Shown here one piece after another: positions 22,807 to 30,760 of a DNA stretch of 64,000 nucleotides; position 1 is the stretch's first letter; every line of letters begins with the position of its first letter. The DNA is taken from positions 496,001 to 560,000 of the forward strand of contig CAVURM010000001.1 in the NCBI GenBank assembly GCA_963743875.1, read 5' to 3'. This DNA comes from RHKX01 sp963743875. Lineage in GTDB: Bacteria; Actinomycetota; Thermoleophilia; Solirubrobacterales; 70-9. The position numbers were made by a program, and so were the translations under genes. The notes beneath the pieces were generated by a model. The model was not told the DNA's origin. It saw nothing but the letters and a program-made list of their open reading frames with translations, and ran no database searches.

Positions 22807-24042
22807 CTATGCCGTGACCGTGCGGTGGCTGGGAGCGATCTCGTTGAACGAGTCGAGCGTCGGCTCGATCTCATGCATCGAGAAACCCTCCCGGACGGCG
22901 TCCAGCGTCTTCAGGCCTTCGCCGGTGATGTAGACCACGACCCGATCCTCGGATCCGAGTTCACCCGAGTCGGCAAGCTTCGCCAGCGTCGCGGTCGTCA
23001 CGCCGCCCGCGGTCTCGGTGAAGATCCCGGTCGTCTCGGCGAGCAGGCGGATGCCCGCCCGGATCTCATCGTCGGACACCGACTCGACCGAGCCGCCGGT
23101 CGAGCGGGCGAGGTCGAGCGCATAGGGACCGTCGGCGGGGTTGCCGATCGCCAGACTCTTGGCGATCGTGTCCGGGCGCACCGGTCGACAGACCTCGTGC
23201 CCGTCCGCGAATGCCGTCGCGACCGGGCCGCAGCCGGCGGCCTGGGCACCGTGGAAGGTCGGCAACTCGCCCTCGACCAGGCCGAGATCGAGCCATTCGC
23301 TGAAGCCGCGGCCGATCTTGGTGAAGAGCGAACCCGAGGCGATCGGGCAGACGATCTTGTCGGGCAGGCGCCAACCGAGCTGCTCGACGGTCTCATAGGC
23401 GAGGGTCTTGGAGCCCTCCGCGTAGTAGGGGCGGAGGTTGACGTTGACGAACGCCCAGCCCCGCTCGGAGGCGAGCTCGGTGCAGAGGCGGTTGACGTCG
23501 TCATAGTTGCCGTCGACTCCGACCAACGTCGTCCCGTAGACGTCGGTGGCGAGCAGCTTCTGCTCCTCGAGATTGGAGGGAACGAAGACGTAGGAGTCGA
23601 CTCCGGCGGCGGCGGCGTGGGCCGCGACAGCGTTGGCGAGATTGCCGGTCGAGGCGCAGGCCACGGTGTCGAAGCCGAGCTCGAGCGCCTTCGCAAGGGC
23701 GACTGCAACGACGCGATCCTTGAAGCTGTGGGTCGGGTTGGCGGCGTCGTTTTTGACCCAGACCTCCCCCACTCCCAGCTTTTCAGCCAGCCGGTCGGCG
23801 CGGATGAGCGGGGTCAGCCCGGGCTCGATCGCACTGGCGGGGCGGCCCGTGAACGGCAGGAAGTCCGAGTAGCGCCAGATCCCGTTGCTTCCGGCTTGGA
23901 TCTTGCGCTTCAGCGACTCCGCGTCGAAGCCTGAGTGGTCGTAGGTGACCTCGAGGGGGCCGAAGCACTGATCGCATACATAGAGTGCCTCGAGCGGGTA
24001 TTCGGTCCCGCATTCCTTGCATCTGAGGGCTGTCACTGCCAT
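22807..24042 (-). CDS. Threonine-synthase-like PLP enzyme with N-terminal zinc ribbon
   Basis: 411 aa, fold-type II PLP enzyme. Zinc ribbon Cys8/Cys11 and Cys23/Cys26 (CKECG, CDQC), PLP lysine K108 in HSFKDR, and CASTGNLANAVAAH for phosphate binding. Annotated threonine synthases convert O-phosphohomoserine to threonine. This subgroup has STGNLANA where classical enzymes have STGNTSA, and it is preceded by an S-box riboswitch and followed by a sulfur carrier, so it may use a sulfur nucleophile to make homocysteine. ATG at 24042 is chosen; upstream in-frame codons fall inside the leader. thrC is the closest standard symbol but is not assigned. Confidence 0.85.
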   Translation of the reverse strand: MAVTALRCKECGTEYPLEALYVCDQCFGPLEVTYDHSGFDAESLKRKIQAGSNGIWRYSDFLPFTGRPASAIEPGLTPLIRADRLAEKLGVGEVWVKNDAANPTHSFKDRVVAVALAKALELGFDTVACASTGNLANAVAAHAAAAGVDSYVFVPSNLEEQKLLATDVYGTTLVGVDGNYDDVNRLCTELASERGWAFVNVNLRPYYAEGSKTLAYETVEQLGWRLPDKIVCPIASGSLFTKIGRGFSEWLDLGLVEGELPTFHGAQAAGCGPVATAFADGHEVCRPVRPDTIAKSLAIGNPADGPYALDLARSTGGSVESVSDDEIRAGIRLLAETTGIFTETAGGVTTATLAKLADSGELGSEDRVVVYITGEGLKTLDAVREGFSMHEIEPTLDSFNEIAPSHRTVTA

Positions 24043-24075
24043 TTCTTTACACCTTGTCCCATCTCGGTTGCCAAC

Positions 24076-24107
24076 AAAAAAAGACCTCTGCCTTGTGAGC
24101 AGAGGTC
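24076..24107 (-). terminator. Intrinsic terminator of the SAM riboswitch
   Basis: Minus strand GACCTCTGC, 7-base loop, GCAGAGGTC, then seven T (24082-24076). A perfect 9-bp stem with T-tract between the aptamer and the start codon at 24042. This is the only textbook Rho-independent terminator seen in the window and implies transcription attenuation. Confidence 0.9.
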
Positions 24108-24124
24108 CGAGTGGGACTTCCACT

Positions 24125-24239
24125 CACATCTCCTCAGGCTGTTCACCTGTTGGAATTGGCACCTTCCCCTTCGGACGTGAGTCCTTGGGGGGGTTGCCGG
24201 GGTTTCGTCGGGCCAGTTCCCTCCACCCCTCTGGATGTG
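24125..24239 (-). promoter_or_regulatory. SAM-I (S-box) riboswitch aptamer
   Basis: Minus strand. P1 is formed by CACATC (24239-24234) and GATGTG (24130-24125). Between them lie the S-box consensus blocks AGAGGGGTGGAGGGAACTGG, CCCGACGAAACCCCGGCAAC, AAGGTGCCAATTCC and CCTGAGGAGATG. SAM binding should stabilise P1 and let the downstream terminator form, switching off the threonine-synthase-like gene, the sulfur carrier and probably the two sugar-nucleotide genes when SAM is plentiful. Another small hairpin (GAGTGG/CCACTC) lies between aptamer and terminator. This leader, with the promoter and corA start, accounts for the gene-free stretch 24043-24355. Confidence 0.93.
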
Positions 24240-24258
24240 CGCGGTCTATGTGCCCCGC

Positions 24259-24264
24259 AATATA
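24259..24264 (-). promoter_or_regulatory. Candidate -10 box of the riboswitch transcript
   Basis: TATATT on the minus strand, about 20 bases before the P1 stem. No convincing -35 at standard spacing. Confidence 0.45.
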
Positions 24265-24355
24265 ACAGCCGCAATCGGCGCCGGCCGTGAATTGCAACGC
24301 CGGTCCCGTAACCTAAGGCCCCTGATGTACGCGAGCGATGCAATGGAAGAGACCG

Positions 24356-25363
24356 ATGCCGAACCTTCCGAAACCGAGACTCCGGCGCACTTACCGCGCA
24401 ACGGAGCCGGTCGCTGCCGCGCCATCGCTACCGCCTGAGCCCAACGTCGAGATCGTCGAAGGGGCCGGTCTCCGCTGGGTCAACATGGAGCGACCGACCC
24501 CGCTCGAGTGGAGCTGGCTGCAGGAGAACTTCGACTTTCACGCCCTCGACCTCGAGGACGTCGCCTCGCGGAACCAGCGCCCGAAGATCGATGAGTATCC
24601 CGATTACCTCTTCATCGTCCTCCATCTGCCGGTATTCGACCCTTCCGTCGGCCGCCTCAATGTCGGCGAGCTCGACATGTTCGTCGGGCCCGACTTCGTG
24701 ATCACGATCCCGAACCAGGAGCTGCAGCCGGTCGAGTACCTGTTCGAGCGCGCTCGCTCCAACGAGGGTTTTCGCGAGAAGGTCTTCTCCAGAGGCTCCG
24801 GCTACCTGCTGTACCGAATCGTCGACGACAGCTTCGACTACTGCTTTCCGATGCTGCGCAAGATCGGCAACAAGCTCGATGCGATCGAGGACGACATCTT
24901 CGAGGAGGAGCGCTCCGACGAGGTGGTCCGCGACATCTTCAAGGCGAAACAGGAGATCATCAACTTCCGCAAGGTGATTCGCCCTCAGCGGCCGGTGTTG
25001 CGCGACCTCGAGAACTACAAACAGCGATTCCTCGCTCCCGACCTCGACCTCGAGATCTACTTCGACGACATCGTCGATGCCCACGAGCGGATCTGGGACA
25101 TCCTCGAGAACTACAAGGAGGTGATCGAGGCGCTCGAGGAGACGAACGAGTCCGTGTTGAACCACCGCGTCAACGAGATCCTCCGCGTGCTCACGGCGAT
25201 CAGCGTGATCGTCCTGCCGCTGACTCTGATCGCGAGCATCTGGGGCATGAACGTCGGCGTCCCCGGTGAGGGCGACAGCTTCGACTTCTACCTCGTGATC
25301 GGCCTCATGGTCCTGATTCTGGTCGGGATGCTGAGCTACTTCAGGCGCCGGGATTGGCTCTGA
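24356..25363 (+). CDS. corA: CorA-family Mg2+/Co2+ transporter
   Basis: 335 aa. Long acidic N-terminal cytoplasmic domain with helical stalk (LDAIEDDIFEEERSDEVVRD, then a coiled stretch), two C-terminal membrane helices and the CorA pore motif GMN in IASIWGMNVGVPGE; C-terminal YFRRRDWL. Forms homopentamers. Start uncertain: ATG 24356 has GGAAGAG four bases upstream, ATG 24338 is also in frame. An ATG at 24324 opens a different frame whose acidic residues look protein-like up to a TGA at 24438, so an N-terminal frame error is possible. Confidence 0.9.
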   Translation: MPNLPKPRLRRTYRATEPVAAAPSLPPEPNVEIVEGAGLRWVNMERPTPLEWSWLQENFDFHALDLEDVASRNQRPKIDEYPDYLFIVLHLPVFDPSVGRLNVGELDMFVGPDFVITIPNQELQPVEYLFERARSNEGFREKVFSRGSGYLLYRIVDDSFDYCFPMLRKIGNKLDAIEDDIFEEERSDEVVRDIFKAKQEIINFRKVIRPQRPVLRDLENYKQRFLAPDLDLEIYFDDIVDAHERIWDILENYKEVIEALEETNESVLNHRVNEILRVLTAISVIVLPLTLIASIWGMNVGVPGEGDSFDFYLVIGLMVLILVGMLSYFRRRDWL

Positions 25364-26019
25364 GCGCCGACCGAGGCGGGTCAGGCCCTCGTGTCGCCTC
25401 GGTGAATGCCGCCCGCGCGCGGTTGCTGCTGATCAACGGAGAGCCTCACAAGACCGGGATCTTCAAGGAGCCCGTCGAGGGGCGGATCACGCTTGCAGAC
25501 GATGCGGTCATCGGGGACACCGTCGCCGACACCGCGGTTCACGGGGGCTACGACAAGGCCGTCTACAGCTACGCCGCCGAGGACTACCGCTGGTGGGAGG
25601 AGCGGCTTGGCAGGGAGCTGTCACCGGGCTGGTTCGGCGAAAACCTGACGCTTCAGGGCATCGAGATCAGGGACGCGTTGATCGGCGAACGGTGGCGGGT
25701 GGGGTCGGCGTTGCTCGAGGTCTCCGAGCCCAGGCAACCCTGTAGCAAGCTCGGGGCAAAGATGAGCGATCAGCGCTTCGTCAGGGCGTTCGCCAAGGCG
25801 ATGCGCCTGGGAACCTACCTGCGGATCATCGAGCCCGGCGACGTCGGGGCCGGCGACTCGATCGAGGTGGTCGAGCGGCCCGACCACGAAGTGACCATCG
25901 GACTGCTCAGTCGCGTCCTCTTCGAGGACAGCTCGCTGGGCCCACAGATCCTCGTTGCCCGTGCCCTGACCGACGCCTGGCGCGAGCACGGCGAGAAGCT
26001 CGCGGCCCGGCCCGCCTGA
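25354..26019 (+). CDS. MOSC domain protein (YiiM-like)
   Basis: 221 aa. MOSC proteins use a conserved Cys to carry sulfur for molybdenum-cofactor and related chemistry; YiiM detoxifies N-hydroxylated compounds. Seen: VHGGYDKAVYSYAAEDYRWW, LGRELSPGWFGENLTLQG, and the key Cys in PRQPCSKLGAKM, all in family order, plus a C-terminal 3-alpha-like segment. The TTG at 25354 overlaps the corA end in another frame; no better start was found because the conserved N-terminal VASVNAARA strand lies before the first GTG. Confidence 0.85.
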   Translation: MALSADRGGSGPRVASVNAARARLLLINGEPHKTGIFKEPVEGRITLADDAVIGDTVADTAVHGGYDKAVYSYAAEDYRWWEERLGRELSPGWFGENLTLQGIEIRDALIGERWRVGSALLEVSEPRQPCSKLGAKMSDQRFVRAFAKAMRLGTYLRIIEPGDVGAGDSIEVVERPDHEVTIGLLSRVLFEDSSLGPQILVARALTDAWREHGEKLAARPA

Positions 26020-26445
26020 CTACGAGCCGGCCAGCAGCGCGATTACGACCACACCGTGCGCCGACCAGACGAGCGCACGGATCAGATCGGCCCTGCGCAG
26101 TCGTGCCAGTCGCGACTCGCTGAAGCCGGCGCCGAGAGCCCGGTGAGACGGGACGGCGGCCAGGCCGGTAAGCATCCAGGTGGCGAGGGCGAGGACGGCA
26201 CCCGCGACGGCGAGGGCGAATTGATCGGCAGGGGGATCCGACACCAGTACCCACGAGCTGATGAGCTCGATGCTCATCACCGGCAGCACAACCCAGGTCG
26301 TGCGCTGCGAGTGAGCCTCGTGATAGCCGCTGAACTGCTCTTCGCCGACCGCGGCGAAGAGCGGATAGTGGACGATGTCAACGAACCATGCGAGGCCGAC
26401 CATGAACAAGGTCGAAGCCGCATTCGCCAGAAGGACCGCCTCCAC
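26020..26445 (-). CDS. Four-helix integral membrane protein, unknown function
   Basis: 141 aa with four hydrophobic stretches (about 5-30, 48-68, 78-98, 122-140). Between the first two is FVDIVHYPLFAAVGEEQFSG followed by YHEAHSQRTTWVVLPVM, with His, Tyr, Glu and Arg residues in or near the membrane, reminiscent of small DUF1772-like proteins, but I cannot assign it firmly. GTG start at 26445, 8 bases after the SDR stop, so it is likely cotranscribed with it. Confidence 0.7.
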   Translation of the reverse strand: MEAVLLANAASTLFMVGLAWFVDIVHYPLFAAVGEEQFSGYHEAHSQRTTWVVLPVMSIELISSWVLVSDPPADQFALAVAGAVLALATWMLTGLAAVPSHRALGAGFSESRLARLRRADLIRALVWSAHGVVVIALLAGS

Positions 26446-26453
26446 CGCCGCGC

Positions 26454-27152
26454 TCAGCTCACCCGCAGTGTTCGCTTCATCGGGTCGTAGGCGAGTTCGC
26501 GCTTGTCCTCGGTGATCGCGGCGACGGCCGCGGCTACCAGCTCGTCAGGATCCTCAGGTTCGGGCATCCGGGGCGGGTCGCCGGCCAACGCCCGCCCAGC
26601 GAAGCCGGTCTCCATATGCCCCGGCCGCACGTCGAGTACGACGGCAAGCCGACGGCGCTGCTCGCGACGAAGTGCGGCGACGTACGCGGAGAGGGCAGCC
26701 TTGGACGCGGAGTAGGCGGCGATCCCGGCGGTCGGGAACTCGGCGACGACCGCGGATATGACCACGACGGCACCGCCATCGGAGATCCGTTTCTGGGCGG
26801 CCGCGATCAGGGAGATCGGCCCCATCGCGTTGACGGCCATCATCCGCGTTTCGGCGGCGGGGTCGAGCTCGCCGCTCCTGCCGAAGGCGACCACCCCGCT
26901 GGCGACCAGCAGCCCATCGAGTCCTCCCAGCGACTCCTCCGCGGCCGCGAGCGCGGCGTTACGAGATGACTCGTCGGTGATCTCGAGTGGGATCGCCGTC
27001 GCATCGAGCTCGGCGGCCAACCCCTCCAGCCCTCGCGCATCGCGAGCCGTCAGTGCGAGGCGAACTCCGCGGGCGGCCAGCGCGCGTGCGAAACGCGACC
27101 CAAGTTCACCGGACGCCCCGACAACGAGGAATGACTTGCCCTTCAGCTCCAT
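26454..27152 (-). CDS. Short-chain dehydrogenase/reductase
   Basis: 232 aa classical SDR: VVGASGELGSRFARALA for NAD(P) binding, NAMGPISLIAA, catalytic Ser in VVISAVVAEF and Y-x3-K in YSASKAALSAY. Followed by VRPGHMETGFAG, as in ketoreductase-type members. Substrate unknown. ATG at 27152 with TAGGGT six bases upstream (leaderless pattern). Confidence 0.87.
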   Translation of the reverse strand: MELKGKSFLVVGASGELGSRFARALAARGVRLALTARDARGLEGLAAELDATAIPLEITDESSRNAALAAAEESLGGLDGLLVASGVVAFGRSGELDPAAETRMMAVNAMGPISLIAAAQKRISDGGAVVVISAVVAEFPTAGIAAYSASKAALSAYVAALRREQRRRLAVVLDVRPGHMETGFAGRALAGDPPRMPEPEDPDELVAAAVAAITEDKRELAYDPMKRTLRVS

Positions 27153-27158
27153 GCCCGC

Positions 27159-27164
27159 ACCCTA
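27159..27164 (-). promoter_or_regulatory. Leaderless -10 box of the SDR gene
   Basis: TAGGGT on the minus strand ends six bases before the ATG, so transcription would begin at or within a base or two of the start codon. Confidence 0.5.
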
Positions 27165-27230
27165 CGGAGGCGGGTTCACCGGCTTGGTCCCGGTGCCGGC
27201 ACGCCGGCGGTCAATAGGATCAGTGGCCGA

Positions 27231-27716
27231 ATGGCCAACCAGCGGATCTGGGCGCCTTGGCGCCTTCGTTACGTGAAGGACGCGAACAAATCAGACGAGT
27301 GCGTGTTCTGCACGAAGCCCGAGTCGGGAGACGACCGCGAGGCGTTGATCGTCCACCGGGGCGACCGCTGCTTCGTAATCCTCAACCTCTACCCGTATAC
27401 GAGCGGTCACCTGATGGTCATGCCCTTCGATCACATCGGACGCCTACAGGACATCGAGCCCGCGGTCACGGCCGAGATGATGGACCTCGCCCAGCAGGCG
27501 ATGCGAAGGTTGGAAGTCGTCTACGACCCCGAGGGCTTCAACGTCGGCCTCAATCAGGGCAGGGCCGCGGGCGCCGGGGTCGAAGGGCATATCCACCTGC
27601 ACGTCGTTCCGCGATGGGCCGGGGACAACAACTACATGCCGGTTCTGGCGGACACGCGGGTCATGCCCCAGTCGCTGGAAGAGAGCTACGACGCCCTCCA
27701 GGGAGGCTTCACTTGA
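27231..27716 (+). CDS. HIT-family Ap4A phosphorylase/hydrolase-like protein
   Basis: 161 aa. HIT nucleotide-binding motif HIHLHVVPRW (His-x-His-x-His) and a zinc CVFC near residues 24-27, with LNLYPYTSGHLMVMPFDHIG. This form matches the bacterial Ap4A-phosphorylase-like HIT group rather than Hint. TAGGAT at 27215-27220 lies 10 bases before the ATG. Overlaps the next gene (TTGA). Confidence 0.88.
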   Translation: MANQRIWAPWRLRYVKDANKSDECVFCTKPESGDDREALIVHRGDRCFVILNLYPYTSGHLMVMPFDHIGRLQDIEPAVTAEMMDLAQQAMRRLEVVYDPEGFNVGLNQGRAAGAGVEGHIHLHVVPRWAGDNNYMPVLADTRVMPQSLEESYDALQGGFT

Positions 27717-29107
27717 CCGCAGAGCAGAACGGTGGCCCGGGTTCGGTACCGGAGGGCATCTTCAAGGCCTACGACGTCCGGGGGCTCTACGGCGAGCAGA
27801 TGGATGGGACGACGGCTTATCTGATCGGCCGGGCGTTCGCCCGGGTTCTCGCCGACCTCCGCGGTAAGCGCGTCGCCGACCTCCGGATCGGGGTCGGCCG
27901 CGACATGCGCCTCCAGGCACCTGAGATGGCGGGTCGGCTCAGTGATGGGCTGATCGACGAGGGCGCCCACGTCCTGAACGCGGGCATGGTCGGCACCGAG
28001 ATGCTCTATTTCATGGTCGGCGCCCGGGAACTCGACGGCGGCGCAATGGTCACGGCCTCCCACAACCCGAAGGCCTACACCGGCGTCAAGCTCGTTCGCG
28101 ATGGGGCACTCGCCCTGTCGGGTGAGACGGGCATCAACGCCATTCGGGACATGATCCTCTCCGGCCTCGGCGACGCCCCGGGCGGCGGAGGGACCGAGGA
28201 TGTGGACATCTCCGGCGAGTTTCGCCAGCGCGCTCTCTCCTTCATCGACGTCGAGGCCCTGAGGCCGCTGAAGGTGGTCGTCGACGGTGGCAACGGTATG
28301 GCCGGCGAGATGGTCGGACCGCTGCTCGACGCGTTCCCGATCGATCTGATCTCCACCTACTGGACACCGGACGGGAATTTCCCCGACCACGAGCCGAATC
28401 CGCTGCTGCCGGAGAATCGCGCGTTCATCGTCGAGCGCGTCAGGGCCGAGGGCGCCGACGTCGGCATCGCCTGGGACGGGGACGCGGACCGCTGCTTCTT
28501 CATCGACGACGAGGGAGAGTTCGTCGACGGTGACTTCCTGACCGCACTGTTGGCCGAATTGGTGCTCGAGAAGTCGCCCGGGGCCGACATCCTCTACGAC
28601 GTCAGAGCCAGCCGCGCGGTTCCCGACACCGTCCAGGCCGCCGGCGGGGTAGCTCACATCAATCGCGTCGGTCACGCGTTCATGAAGCGGGCGATGAAGG
28701 AGCTCGGCGGCGCCTTCGCCGGCGAGGTCTCCGGGCATTACTACTTCCGCGAGTTCTACAACGCGGATTCGGGCACGATCCCGGCCCTGCTCGTGCTCGA
28801 GTTGATCTCGAAGTCCGGCCGCGGGCTCTCCGATCTGGTCGGTGAGCTTCGCGCGGAGTACTTCATCAGCGGCGAGATCAACTCCGAGGTCGCCGACCCC
28901 GAGGCGAAGATGAAGGAGATCGCCGAGAAGCACCCCGACGCCGAGATCACCTGGCTCGACGGGGTCTCCGTCGACTATCCCGAATGGCATTTCAACGTAC
29001 GCCCATCCAACACCGAGCCGCTTCTCCGCCTCAACCTCGAGTCGCTGATCTCGCGTGAGGACATGGAGTTCAAGCGAGACGAGATGCTCGCCCTCATCCG
29101 GTCCTAG
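27713..29107 (+). CDS. Phosphomannomutase/phosphoglucomutase
   Basis: 464 aa alpha-D-phosphohexomutase that interconverts hexose 1- and 6-phosphates for cell-wall and glycan precursors. Active-site phosphoserine S116 in TASHNP, metal loop DGDADRC, sugar-specificity loop GEVSGHYYF (GE-x-SGH form, typical of PMM/PGM), and phosphate loop RPSNTEPLLRLNLE. TTG at 27713 overlaps the HIT stop (TTGA) with GGGAGG upstream. Could supply the glucose-1-phosphate used by the cytidylyltransferase at 22 kb. Confidence 0.92.
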   Translation: MTAEQNGGPGSVPEGIFKAYDVRGLYGEQMDGTTAYLIGRAFARVLADLRGKRVADLRIGVGRDMRLQAPEMAGRLSDGLIDEGAHVLNAGMVGTEMLYFMVGARELDGGAMVTASHNPKAYTGVKLVRDGALALSGETGINAIRDMILSGLGDAPGGGGTEDVDISGEFRQRALSFIDVEALRPLKVVVDGGNGMAGEMVGPLLDAFPIDLISTYWTPDGNFPDHEPNPLLPENRAFIVERVRAEGADVGIAWDGDADRCFFIDDEGEFVDGDFLTALLAELVLEKSPGADILYDVRASRAVPDTVQAAGGVAHINRVGHAFMKRAMKELGGAFAGEVSGHYYFREFYNADSGTIPALLVLELISKSGRGLSDLVGELRAEYFISGEINSEVADPEAKMKEIAEKHPDAEITWLDGVSVDYPEWHFNVRPSNTEPLLRLNLESLISREDMEFKRDEMLALIRS

Positions 29108-29120
29108 GCATGATCCGGGC

Positions 29121-30125
29121 ATGAGCAGACCGGCCGCGGGTAGCCATCCGAATTCGACCTCCGTTCCGGCGGCCGACGAGCGGCGCCCGAAGCGGCGGAT
29201 GCTGATCATCGTCAACCCGTACGCCTCGACGGTTTCGGACCGGCTCAAGAACCTCGTCGTCTACGCCCTCCAGGGTCGTTACGAGGTCGAGGCGGTCGCA
29301 ACCGAATCGCAGAACCACGCAACCGAGATCGGGCGGGAGGCGGTCGACGGCGGGTACGACATCGTCGTCGCCTTCGGTGGCGACGGGACCCTCAACGAGG
29401 TGGTCAACGGCCTCGCGGGGACGGATATCCCGGTGTCCGTCCTCCCCGGCGGCTCGACCAACGTCGTCGCCCGATCGCTCGGCATTCCCAACGACGTCGT
29501 CGACGCAACCGAACATCTGCTGAGCTGCGCCGACGACTTCAGGCCCAAACCCATCGATCTCGGGATCGCAAACGGGCGACGGTTCGTCTTCGCCTGCGGC
29601 GCCGGCCTTGACGCGACCGCCGCCCACCAGGTCGATTCCCACCCGAAGATGAAGCACCGCTTCGGCCCCTACTACTACACCTGGGCGGCGGTCAAGAGTT
29701 TCTACGGCGACTACCTCCGCAATCCGGTGCAGATGAAGGTCTCATGCCCGAAGGGGGACTCCCAGGGCGTAACCGCGATCTGCCAGAACACCGATCCGTT
29801 CACGTACTTCCGCGGGCGGGCGATCCGGATCTCCGAGAACGTCAAGATCGACGATGGAATGATGTCGCTGGCAGTACTTCGTCGGGCCGCCCAGCGCGAT
29901 GTCCCATTCATCGCTCGCCGGGTGCTCGGGAAGCGCTCCAGCGCCGGAGACCACCGCCGGATCGACATTTTCGACGGCATCACCGAGGCCCGCATCGAAT
30001 CAGGCTCGAAGGACGAGAACGACGCCTGGCGCAAGTTCCCGGTTCAGCTCGACGGCGATCCCTTCGGCATGCACGGCGAGCTCGATCTCAAGGTCGACCC
30101 GGGCGCCCTTCGGATCGTCGCCTAG
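29121..30125 (+). CDS. Diacylglycerol/lipid kinase family protein
   Basis: 334 aa with a DAGK catalytic domain. LIIVNPYAS near residues 28-36, VVAFGGDGTLNEVVNGLAG (ATP-binding GGDGT), PVSVLPGGSTNVVARSLGIP, and the C-terminal domain with GMMSLAVLRR and DGDPFGMHGELDLKV. Family members phosphorylate diacylglycerol, ceramide or sphingoid bases; some are mannosyl-lipid-related. Lipid specificity cannot be read. ATG at 29121, 13 bases after the mutase stop. Confidence 0.88.
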   Translation: MSRPAAGSHPNSTSVPAADERRPKRRMLIIVNPYASTVSDRLKNLVVYALQGRYEVEAVATESQNHATEIGREAVDGGYDIVVAFGGDGTLNEVVNGLAGTDIPVSVLPGGSTNVVARSLGIPNDVVDATEHLLSCADDFRPKPIDLGIANGRRFVFACGAGLDATAAHQVDSHPKMKHRFGPYYYTWAAVKSFYGDYLRNPVQMKVSCPKGDSQGVTAICQNTDPFTYFRGRAIRISENVKIDDGMMSLAVLRRAAQRDVPFIARRVLGKRSSAGDHRRIDIFDGITEARIESGSKDENDAWRKFPVQLDGDPFGMHGELDLKVDPGALRIVA

Positions 30126-30129
30126 AGTC

Positions 30130-30549
30130 GTGGCCGACTGCAACTTCTGCGCAATCGCCTCGGGAGAACTCGGCGCCACGATAGTTAGCGAGGACGAGGA
30201 GACGATCGCCTTTCTCGATCGGCGCCCGCTCTTCCCCGGCCACGTGCTGTTGATCCCCCGTAACCATCACGTGACCATCGAGGACCTCCCACCCACCCTC
30301 GTCGAGCCGTTGTTCAGCGCGGCCCGGACCCTCGCCGGGGCCGTGCGAAGGGCGATGGGTGCCGAGGGCACGTTCGTCGCCCTCAACAACACGGTCAGCC
30401 AGAGCGTTCCCCATCTCCACGTTCACATCGTCCCCAGGGTCCGCAAGGACGGCCTGAAGGGCTTCTTCTGGCCTCGGAATCCATACGAAGACCAGGAGGC
30501 GATGGATGTCGCCGGTGCCGCGATCCGGGCCGAGCTGTTGAAGTCATAA
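30130..30549 (+). CDS. HIT-family hydrolase (HinT-like)
   Basis: 139 aa. Zinc CNFC (4-7), PLFPGHVLLIPRNHHVTIED, and the HIT motif HLHVHIVPRVRKDG near residue 98-105. The extra KGFFWPRNPY insertion before the C-terminus is common in actinobacterial members. GTG at 30130 starts four bases after the lipid kinase. A hydrolase of AMP conjugates by family. Confidence 0.87.
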   Translation: MADCNFCAIASGELGATIVSEDEETIAFLDRRPLFPGHVLLIPRNHHVTIEDLPPTLVEPLFSAARTLAGAVRRAMGAEGTFVALNNTVSQSVPHLHVHIVPRVRKDGLKGFFWPRNPYEDQEAMDVAGAAIRAELLKS

Positions 30550-30551
30550 GC

Positions 30552-30627
30552 CCGCGGGTCCTGTCGCGGGGTACGTCGCACCACTCGCTGACGCTCGGGT
30601 GTCGACCCACGCCCGCGCCACCCGCGG
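30552..30627 (+). repeat. 76-bp element with 8-bp terminal inverted repeats, copy 2
   Basis: Begins CCGCGGGT and ends ACCCGCGG, exactly 76 bp, sharing CTCGCTGACGCTCGGGTGTC and GACCCACGCCCGCGCC with the copies at 10593 and 42703. Starts three bases after the HIT stop codon. Confidence 0.8.
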
Positions 30628-30668
30628 AAGACGTCCTTCTGCAGCTCGTCCCAAATGCGACTCTCTCA

Positions 30669-30749
30669 GGGGACGAGCGGTAGAGGTGCCGCCGACACTC
30701 AGCGCGAGCGTCAGCGAGTGCGGAGGCGGCGCCTCTGCCGCTCGTCCCC
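30669..30749. terminator. Long hairpin between convergent HIT and rel genes
   Basis: Outer arms GGGGACGAGCGG... and ...CCGCTCGTCCCC pair over about 25 bases with two wobble positions; an inner CACTC/GAGTG pair extends the stem. No T-tract. Position between convergent genes suggests a bidirectional terminator. Arm motif resembles the hairpin at 10.3 kb. Confidence 0.65.
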
Positions 30750-30760
30750 TCATGGAACCG

